Shown: one piece after another, positions 58,468-64,000 of the stretch
Layout: every line of letters begins with the position of its first letter
How positions within the stretch are numbered: position 1 is the stretch's first letter
NCBI RefSeq assembly: GCF_901542335.1
Contig: NZ_LR594036.1
Location: 1,054,001 to 1,118,000, forward strand
Length of the DNA: 64,000 bases
From: Streptococcus porcinus
Lineage (GTDB): Bacteria; Bacillota; Bacilli; Lactobacillales; Streptococcaceae
Direction: 5' to 3'
Notes under the pieces: model-generated
Database searches by the model: none
Told to the model about the DNA's origin: nothing
Seen by the model: only the letters and a program-made list of their open reading frames with translations
Program-made: the position numbers and the translations under genes

Positions 58468-58528
58468 AAATGTTCTCCAATATAAGTAAGCTATAAAAAG
58501 AGGAGGCGAGATAATGACTCCCTTCCTC

Positions 58529-59383
58529 CTACATCCCCAAAATACTTCGGGCGGTTCGTTGACTGCCAACTAAGGCAATGATTAACAAGATGGCCTGTAC
58601 CAAGCTACCAAACATAATGGCGAGTGATTCCATAACACCAGCTCCATTTGATACGGCGATCTTTCCAGCCGACTCAAACAAAGGAACAAGAGAGACAATT
58701 AGAAAAATCAAAATACCTTGAACGGCATAGACCATGATGTTCTTAAGGTAGCCAATCCCAACACTTCTCCAGTCATCACTAAGGAAGGTCGGAATGGTAA
58801 CAGGGGCAAAAGGAATCATCAGATAGAGTTGGATAAAGCGAATGGTAATCAAGATATTGACAACCATGATACTGGCCATTCGTACCAACCAAATGAGAAT
58901 CGCAAAAAAGCCAATAATCATTTTTCCTACAATTCCAGATCCCTTGATGCCTGAGATGGTATCGTAATTAGCACCACCATTCGTGACAAGCCCTGCCACT
59001 TGTTCAATAACATAAGAGGCAATGGCAATAATGGCTTCCACAATAACCGTTGTATTGGTAATCACGACCGCAACCATGATGTAACTGACAATCATAGGTG
59101 CTATGGCTTCAAAGGTCATCGCACCACCTGAGTTTGCGATTTTCTTGGCCATTTTTGAAAATTCAAGTACAAGAACAACTGCTAGAATAGCCACACCCAA
59201 TGGCTGCATTATCCCCTTGGTAATGGCTGTCATGTAAGACCACACCGTCGGATTAAAGTCCGCTAGTGACTTAACCAAGTTGGCGGTTGATTCTAAATCC
59301 ACTTGAAACCCTTCAAAAAGGCTATCGCTAGATACTTTTTCTGAGGCTAGAAATACAAAAGGTGACGTAAAATTCATCATCAT
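58529..59383 (-). CDS. VirB6/TrbL-like polytopic membrane protein
   Basis: A 284-aa protein with about six membrane helices (PLGVAILAVVLVLEFSKMA, MIVSYIMVAVVITNTTVIVEA, MIIGFFAILIWLVRMASIM, IMVYAVQGILIFLIVSLVPLF, LVQAILLIIALVG) and the mid-protein YLMIPFAPVTIPTFLSDDWRS stretch. It matches the inner-membrane channel component of Gram-positive type IV secretion. It follows the small pilin-like gene by 18 bases. Confidence 0.85.
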   Translation of the reverse strand: MMMNFTSPFVFLASEKVSSDSLFEGFQVDLESTANLVKSLADFNPTVWSYMTAITKGIMQPLGVAILAVVLVLEFSKMAKKIANSGGAMTFEAIAPMIVSYIMVAVVITNTTVIVEAIIAIASYVIEQVAGLVTNGGANYDTISGIKGSGIVGKMIIGFFAILIWLVRMASIMVVNILITIRFIQLYLMIPFAPVTIPTFLSDDWRSVGIGYLKNIMVYAVQGILIFLIVSLVPLFESAGKIAVSNGAGVMESLAIMFGSLVQAILLIIALVGSQRTARSILGM

Positions 59384-59401
59384 GTCATGTTCTGACCTCC
59401 T

Positions 59402-59644
59402 CTAAATGGTAATCTGTGTTACAAAAGCCCCTGCGGCTCCCACCATGACCCCACCAACAATTTCTAGAATGGCATTTCGGACACCTGGACCACCATCTTT
59501 AATGTTGGTTGAAAGGTTGATAATACCCATGACAACAAGAAAGGCTCCTACTGCAATTAAGCCTTTTTGTAATAGAGACATGGCTTGGGAGAACATGGAG
59601 CTGGCGTCCACTCCGTAAACAAAGCCTGTTAGTTTTTGATTCAT
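59402..59644 (-). CDS. Small two-helix membrane protein (VirB2-like)
   Basis: An 80-aa protein; the ATG at 59644 has GAGGAA upstream and is preferred over one at 59656. Two hydrophobic helices (LIAVGAFLVVMGIINLS and ILEIVGGVMVGAAGAFVTQITI) flank a Gly-Pro loop (DGGPGVRN). This is the size and topology of TrbC/VirB2-type or Maff2-type subunits, and it lies between VirD4 and VirB6 as usual. Confidence 0.75.
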   Translation of the reverse strand: MNQKLTGFVYGVDASSMFSQAMSLLQKGLIAVGAFLVVMGIINLSTNIKDGGPGVRNAILEIVGGVMVGAAGAFVTQITI

Positions 59645-59661
59645 ATCATTCCTCATTTCTA

Positions 59662-61479
59662 TTAATGTAGTGACGTTTCTGTGCTTAAATCCCTTATTGT
59701 ATGGCCTGACAAATCTACTTCTTCCTCAGCGGTTAGGGGATTGATGTGATAGTTCCACCAACGGTCATCGGTTTCCTTATCAGCGAGCAACTTCCAATGT
59801 TTGTGTTTGAGTGGGAAATATTTCTTGGTCCGAAAAATAGGAACTCCTGCAATGCGTACGAGACATTCATCTCGTTTCATATTTCCTACTTCATCTGCTG
59901 TCATCAAGTCACGGGCAATTTTCTGGTGAGAGGTAGAACTTGAGCCAGTCTGACCAAATGAACGACTGGTACTTCTGACATCGATAGTTTGTTTGCCTAG
60001 AAGTCCACTCATGAACTTAAAGGTTTCCTCATCATTCCCACCCAAATATAAGAGACTGTCACAGTTCCCCAAAATGGTTTTCCAAGCTTCTTTTTCCTTA
60101 TAAAGTCCTTGGAGTTGGGCGATATTTTGCAAGATTGGGACTAGACTCATGTTCCTAGAGCGAACTGTTGAGGTTTGTTCAGCAAAGTCTGGGATTTCTC
60201 CGACATTCGCAAACTCATCCAGATAGCTTCTGACATGAATAGGCAATTGCCCTTTAAAGTCCACATCAGCCTGTCTGGTCAAAGTAGAGAATACAGTAGA
60301 GAAAAATAAAGCAGATAGAAAACGAAAGGTGGTGTCATTATCTGGAATGACAAGATAGACCATGGTCTTTTGAGTCCCCCACGTTTTCAAATCCATAGTG
60401 TCTCTTTGCGTCAAATCAATCACTGATTGAATATTAAAAAGGGCAAATTTAGCTGTTGTGACCGCAATCACCGAATCCAAGGTCTTATCCTTATAGTTTT
60501 GAAAATCTGCCCAGTTTCGCATGGTAAAGTTTTCGTGACCGTATTTTTTAGCGTAATCTTCAAACAAGACTTCAAGAACACTTTTGTCCTGATTGTCCGC
60601 CTTTGATAAGAGTTTGATGAGTTTCCCAATCTCTGAAAAGGCTGGATAACGGCCACGCTTACGTCTTGCTTCCTGTTCTTGCTTGGAACTTCCTGGAGGA
60701 TTGTAAAAATCCACCAAGTAAGAAGCAATGGCTCGCACCAAGGTCATGGAAGCCTCGTCCCAAAAAGGATCACTACGAGAACCATTTCCTTTCGTATTAT
60801 TAAAATAGACAGTTAACATGCGGTTCAAATCATTTTCTGTTTCTAGATAACGAAAGGGATTAATACCATCTGAATTGGTCATATTAACCAGGTCTAAAAC
60901 CTTGACCTGATAACCGTTTTCCAAAAAGAGTTTTCCTGTCTTCTCGGCCAAATGGTCTTTAGGATCTACGACAATATTGGAACAGTTAAGCTGGATAAGG
61001 TTGGGTTTGACAAACCGAAAGGTCTTCCCGCTACCAGACCCACCAATGACCACAAGGTTCTTGTTTCGGTCAAACTGGGGCTTCTTCTTTTCCAACAAGG
61101 TTAGACGAACATCACGAGCCAAAATCGTGTCATTGAAAGGATTCTTACTGTAAAAGTATCGCTTCTCCTTACTGGTTCCAAATCGTGCAGAACCGTATTC
61201 TTCCCCTTCTCGGTAAACCTTTTGACCAGTTGAGACATAGAGATAGACTAGTGTCATCGTTAGAACCCCAAGTATAAAGGCAAGAAGAGATTTTTGAGTA
61301 AAAGTAAAAAGCCATAAAGGATTGAAGACTTGATTTATCCCCTCTCCTAAGAGGTAGGCAAAACGTTCCATAGGTGGGGCATTGGTTAAACTATCATAGA
61401 GTAGGGTTAGACGATGGCAGAAATAGCCAAAGGCGAGACCCAAGAGGCCAAAGACTAAAGCTTTTTGCCTGGAATACAT
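59662..61479 (-). CDS. virD4: VirD4/TraG coupling protein
   Basis: A 605-aa type IV coupling protein that links the relaxosome to the channel. Two N-terminal membrane helices (FGLLGLAFGYFCHRLTLLY; LLAFILGVLTMTLVYLYV) precede the ATPase: Walker A VVIGGSGSGKTFRFVKPN, then NIVVDPKDHLAEKTG, Walker B VRSYLDEFANVGEIPDF, and LVPILQNIAQLQGLYKE. Full length. Its ATG overlaps the stop of the upstream gene (TAATG). Confidence 0.94.
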   Translation of the reverse strand: MYSRQKALVFGLLGLAFGYFCHRLTLLYDSLTNAPPMERFAYLLGEGINQVFNPLWLFTFTQKSLLAFILGVLTMTLVYLYVSTGQKVYREGEEYGSARFGTSKEKRYFYSKNPFNDTILARDVRLTLLEKKKPQFDRNKNLVVIGGSGSGKTFRFVKPNLIQLNCSNIVVDPKDHLAEKTGKLFLENGYQVKVLDLVNMTNSDGINPFRYLETENDLNRMLTVYFNNTKGNGSRSDPFWDEASMTLVRAIASYLVDFYNPPGSSKQEQEARRKRGRYPAFSEIGKLIKLLSKADNQDKSVLEVLFEDYAKKYGHENFTMRNWADFQNYKDKTLDSVIAVTTAKFALFNIQSVIDLTQRDTMDLKTWGTQKTMVYLVIPDNDTTFRFLSALFFSTVFSTLTRQADVDFKGQLPIHVRSYLDEFANVGEIPDFAEQTSTVRSRNMSLVPILQNIAQLQGLYKEKEAWKTILGNCDSLLYLGGNDEETFKFMSGLLGKQTIDVRSTSRSFGQTGSSSTSHQKIARDLMTADEVGNMKRDECLVRIAGVPIFRTKKYFPLKHKHWKLLADKETDDRWWNYHINPLTAEEEVDLSGHTIRDLSTETSLH

Positions 61480-61967
61480 TACAAGGTCACCTCCTTGGTT
61501 TTGACTACCGAAGGTTCTGTCACTCTAATTTTCTCTTTGGCCAATTCTATTTCTTGATCCAAGATTTTATCAAAGGTTAGACCTTCTAATTTTTCTGGGT
61601 TTGACATCAGTTTCTTCAACAATTCATCTAAGTGATGATCGAGCAAGGTCTTGTCCTTGGCATAAAAGTAGAGATAGTCTTTTTGCCAACTAATAGCAAG
61701 TGGCAGTTTTTCTGACTCCATCAACTCCTTGAATTTCTCCACATCAATTGGCTTATCTAGGATGTCTTTACTAACATCTATCGCTTCAATTGCGTAAGGG
61801 CTTTGAAGGAGTTCTTCCAGTTTTTGAACCCCAATCTTATAAGCTGAATCTTGAGCTAAAGCTTGTCTAGCCGACCATTCTAAGAGCTTTAAGAGGGTTC
61901 TAACAGTCAATAAACTACTTCTTTCCACGTATTGCATCGCTTGACGTTCTTGTTGTTCAGATGACAT
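61479..61967 (-). CDS. PcfB/DUF3801-like accessory protein
   Basis: A 162-aa soluble protein from the ATG at 61967 (GAGGAGG upstream). It shows RSSLLTVRTLLKLLEWSARQAL and SYKI-like helices, then VEKFKELMESEKLPLAISWQ and KDKTLLDHHLDELLKKL. The pattern resembles DUF3801/PcfB proteins that accompany VirD4 in Gram-positive conjugation. Tight coupling with virD4 supports this. Copy C of the repeated ICE element lies just upstream. Confidence 0.65.
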   Translation of the reverse strand: MSSEQQERQAMQYVERSSLLTVRTLLKLLEWSARQALAQDSAYKIGVQKLEELLQSPYAIEAIDVSKDILDKPIDVEKFKELMESEKLPLAISWQKDYLYFYAKDKTLLDHHLDELLKKLMSNPEKLEGLTFDKILDQEIELAKEKIRVTEPSVVKTKEVTL

Positions 61968-62006
61968 GGTGACCTCCTCTTCTTTCGATTCCCTATCAAA
62001 CATAAG

Positions 62007-62047
62007 GTGCTTCCATAATACGGAAGCACTCTTGATTTTGGTATCAC
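62007..62047 (-). promoter_or_regulatory. Repeated ICE element, copy C, with hairpin
   Basis: GTGATACCAAAATCAAG on the minus strand (62031-62047), one change from copies A and B, about 65 bases before the PcfB-like start. A hairpin GTGCTTCC/GGAAGCAC (62007-62029) follows directly; TATTAT in its loop lies at the -10-like distance. Confidence 0.5.
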
Positions 62048-62628
62048 AGAATAGACACTACATAAACAAGAATATTCCAAGCAAGATGTAAGGCGATTAC
62101 CGTCTGACAATCTGTTTTCAATCGAACAACAGCCAAGGTCAAGCCCAGACAGCTATACATGAGCCAACTCCCTAACTGATTGGGACCATGGGATAGGGTA
62201 AAGAGAAAACTAGTCACTCCTATTTGTACAAGAGGATGTTTCAATTTTTCCCACAGCAAATGCCTATAAACAATCTCTTCAAGGACACTTGCATTCACTA
62301 GAAATAATAAAAAGATAATAGGAGGAACCTGCTTTCCAACTTCTACCAATACCGCTTGATTCTTAGTCTGAAATGGGAATAGAAAACTGATTAGGAGCGC
62401 AACAGAAACCATACATACAAATCCCAAAGCTCCAAATATTAAGCGACTTCTTAAAGTCATTTTTTTGGCTTGAACAGTTTTGAGATGCGTAATTTCTAGA
62501 CAAGTCACACCAAAAAGAATCAATTGTAGCAGGATTAAGACCTTAATCGTCATATAGTCATGCAGGTATAAACTCACAAGAAGACCGTTAAGCTGTATGG
62601 CTAGATAAAACAACACTATCCTTATCAT
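62044..62628 (-). CDS. CAAX-type (CPBP) membrane protease
   Basis: A 194-aa protein with six or more membrane helices and the CPBP motifs: VNASVLEEIVYRHLLWEKL (EE-x-x-x-R), FLFTLSHG (motif 2 His) and LHLAWNILVYV (motif 3 His). Family members are intramembrane proteases, some giving bacteriocin self-immunity. I prefer the ATG at 62628 (AGAGG five bases upstream) to a GTG at 62634. It is coupled to the preceding HTH gene. The substrate in the ICE is unknown. Confidence 0.88.
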   Translation of the reverse strand: MIRIVLFYLAIQLNGLLVSLYLHDYMTIKVLILLQLILFGVTCLEITHLKTVQAKKMTLRSRLIFGALGFVCMVSVALLISFLFPFQTKNQAVLVEVGKQVPPIIFLLFLVNASVLEEIVYRHLLWEKLKHPLVQIGVTSFLFTLSHGPNQLGSWLMYSCLGLTLAVVRLKTDCQTVIALHLAWNILVYVVSIL

Positions 62629-62630
62629 TG

Positions 62631-62864
62631 TCACCTCTTGAATAAATCTTCATAATCAATATCTAAGACTAGAACGATTCGCTCAACCCATCTTGTCTGT
62701 GGCATTAGACGATTGGATTTGTAATGCCGTAATTTTTGATAGAGGCGATTAAACTCACTTGGATAAACATATTGACCTTTGAATACTTTGCGAGCTAGTT
62801 CTGCCCAAGTGAGTTCTTTTTCTGCCAGAATGATTTCTAAATTGTCCCAAAATCGTTCATTCAT
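62631..62864 (-). CDS. Small HTH-like protein
   Basis: A 77-aa protein: FWDNLEIILAEKELTWAELARKVF, YPSEFNRLYQKLRHYKSNRLMP and RIVLVLDIDYEDLF. The order of helices fits an XRE-like fold with an insert. The ATG at 62864 has AGGT upstream. It lies between an Spx-like gene and the CAAX protease; possibly it regulates the ICE leader genes (inference). Confidence 0.6.
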   Translation of the reverse strand: MNERFWDNLEIILAEKELTWAELARKVFKGQYVYPSEFNRLYQKLRHYKSNRLMPQTRWVERIVLVLDIDYEDLFKR

Positions 62865-62872
62865 CTTCACAC

Positions 62873-63256
62873 CTACCCTGTCACTTGTTTCATCAGGCTG
62901 GCCTGAAACAGCTCTTCTTTTACCTGTCTGGGAAGAAAGGTTCGCACTTCATCTAACCCTATAGCTGGATAGACATGATTCTGACAGACAATGAGAGGCA
63001 GACGAAGGTTTTGGTCTGGCTTTTGGAGAATAAGCTGAATCATCTCATTCAAACTCATCGAATATTGACGCTTAAACCGAAGAAATCGTGGCGACAGCAA
63101 CTCAAAACAATCCGTGGTTTTGGCAAAGAGTGACAGTAAGATTTCACGGTTTACATCACACGCTTTTGTACAACGATAAGCCACACCATAGGTCGTCAAA
63201 ATGGTTAGTAAATCTTGATTTGTATTGGCATTATTTCCTAGATATACCTCAAGCAT
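62873..63256 (-). CDS. Spx/ArsC-like small protein
   Basis: A 127-aa protein that starts like a thioredoxin-fold Spx/ArsC member (MLEVYLGNNANTNQDLLTIL, VAYRCTKACDVNREIL) with ERFLRF-type blocks later and QNHVYPAIGLDEVRTFLP near the end, as in Spx (P-I-x-D-x-x-x-x-x-G-F-like). The CxxC motif is absent, so redox sensing of the Spx type is unlikely. It may bind RNA polymerase to shift ICE transcription (speculative). AAGGAGG precedes the ATG. Confidence 0.55.
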   Translation of the reverse strand: MLEVYLGNNANTNQDLLTILTTYGVAYRCTKACDVNREILLSLFAKTTDCFELLSPRFLRFKRQYSMSLNEMIQLILQKPDQNLRLPLIVCQNHVYPAIGLDEVRTFLPRQVKEELFQASLMKQVTG

Positions 63257-63266
63257 TGGCTCCTCC

Positions 63267-63695
63267 TTATAGGGTTAGGCTATTTTCAACTGTTGGTTCA
63301 GGAGTTGAGAAATAGCGACTCATATCAACGGGCATCCTTCCTTCACCAAAGCACTTGACCGTCACCAGAGTCGTTAATATGCCATCCTTTCCCCTAGCAG
63401 TATAATTTTCACCAAAGGCACGAAAGGCTAGGTGATTGTCTTTCGTCAATAGTGTATCTACACCATTTTTAATATCCCTAGTTTCCAAAAAATCCGAAAT
63501 CCAGTGAAGATTGGATTCGTAGAATAGGGGATCATTCATCTCTTTGTGGTAATCATCTTCAAAAGTTACCTCAAAGTCACAATCAAAATTGGGGAGTGAT
63601 AGTATCTTTTGCAGTAACTGATTGGTTTCAACTTGGTGAATACGTTCCTCTAATTCAGTACACTCTAGGATACTTTTCTTATGTAGTAGGTTCAT
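63267..63695 (-). CDS. ICE protein next to the methyltransferase, unknown
   Basis: A 142-aa protein from the ATG at 63695, overlapping the end of the methyltransferase gene by 17 bases. N-terminal helix ELEERIHQVETNQLLQKIL, then mixed (FDCDFEVTFEDDYHKEMN; AFRAFGENYTARGKDGIL; VDMSRYFSTPEPTVEN). No motif is recognised. Coupling suggests co-expression with the methylase. Confidence 0.55.
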   Translation of the reverse strand: MNLLHKKSILECTELEERIHQVETNQLLQKILSLPNFDCDFEVTFEDDYHKEMNDPLFYESNLHWISDFLETRDIKNGVDTLLTKDNHLAFRAFGENYTARGKDGILTTLVTVKCFGEGRMPVDMSRYFSTPEPTVENSLTL

Positions 63696-64000
63696 GTTTT
63701 TCTTCCTCTTCCATTCTTCTAAATTCTCTGGCAATGGCTTCAATAACCGTCACCGTTACACTATTGCCGGCCTGTTTGTATAGTTGGCTCTTACTGGAGA
63801 CACTTTCTGCTCTTTCGTAAGCCCAGTCAGGAAAGCCTTGAAGTCTGAAACACTCTCTTGGTGTCAGTCGTCTGATTCTCAGGCGATAGAGTTTTCCGTC
63901 TAAGACAATGCCTGTGACTTCATACCACTTATCCTGTCGATATTCCAGAGCAGCGACCACCACTCCCATATTGTCTGAAGTCGTCAGGGTATTGGATATT
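63679..64000 (-). CDS. C5-cytosine DNA methyltransferase, C-terminal part
   Basis: The frame is open to the window edge (106 codons seen), beginning ISNTLTTSDNMGVVV. It holds the C-terminal motifs of C5 methyltransferases: the SNTLTT block (motif VIII/TRD end), RIRRLTPRECFRLQGFPDWAY (motif IX) and QLYKQAGNSVTVTVIEAIA (motif X). The catalytic PCQ part lies outside the window. Such methylases are usual at this end of the ICE family and may shield it from restriction. Confidence 0.9.
   Translation of the reverse strand, partial: ISNTLTTSDNMGVVVAALEYRQDKWYEVTGIVLDGKLYRLRIRRLTPRECFRLQGFPDWAYERAESVSSKSQLYKQAGNSVTVTVIEAIAREFRRMEEEEKHEPTT

Noticed and set aside
63088..63315. Plus-strand frame over the Spx-like gene
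   Set aside because: It is a shadow of two clearly supported minus-strand genes.

Overview
The window reads as a low-GC Gram-positive, most probably a Streptococcus. The evidence is a divergent Rgg/SHP pheromone pair, PezAT and AbiE toxin-antitoxin genes, an antigen I/II-type LPXTG adhesin and a conjugation module of the streptococcal ICESa2603/Tn5252 type. Species cannot be fixed from sequence alone; the Rgg/SHP locus resembles the Rgg3/SHP3 region of pyogenic streptococci.

Layout. (1) 1-4000: a quorum-sensing locus. The short pheromone gene shp and an overlapping four-gene biosynthetic operon (AroE-like, TIM barrel, CofE-like ligase, Gfo/Idh/MocA oxidoreductase cut by the window edge) run leftward; rgg runs rightward. 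(2) 4.2-6.5 kb: tyrosine integrase, DUF3173 protein and a small XRE regulator, which look like the integration module of an integrative conjugative element (ICE). (3) 6.7-18.6 kb: an AT-rich accessory stretch with a 1368-aa LPXTG surface protein, two paralogous TetR regulators, a YitT-type membrane protein and a higher-GC acetoin operon (alsS-alsD) next to a LysR regulator. (4) 18.9 kb to the right edge: the ICE backbone on the minus strand. From upstream to downstream it runs C5 DNA methyltransferase, small proteins, CAAX protease, VirD4, VirB2-like, VirB6-like, PrgI, VirB4, lysin, antigen I/II adhesin, giant methylase-helicase, VirB8-like, primase, PezAT with an appended AAA+ cassette, a candidate oriT, two MobC-like proteins and the relaxase. 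The ICE continues past 64000.

The backbone is heavily interrupted. Three separate group II introns, all in sense orientation and all with intact-looking reverse transcriptases, sit in the helicase, lysin and VirB4 genes. Removing each between the predicted boundaries restores the reading frame, so transfer would depend on three splicing events. The lysin gene is also separated from a preceding in-frame ORF by one TAA, and the primase has a nine-A tract that breaks the frame from its best start codon.

Defence-like cargo is clustered in the ICE: AbiEi/AbiEii in opposite orientation, PezA/PezT, a DUF6414 plus AAA+ ATPase pair translationally coupled to pezT, and an unrecognised protein of about 886 aa with five N-terminal membrane segments flanked by two related hairpins. 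The last two are the best candidates for an undescribed system. A 17-bp element (GTGATAACAAAATCAAG and variants) recurs upstream of at least four ICE transcription units and may mark a shared promoter or regulator site.
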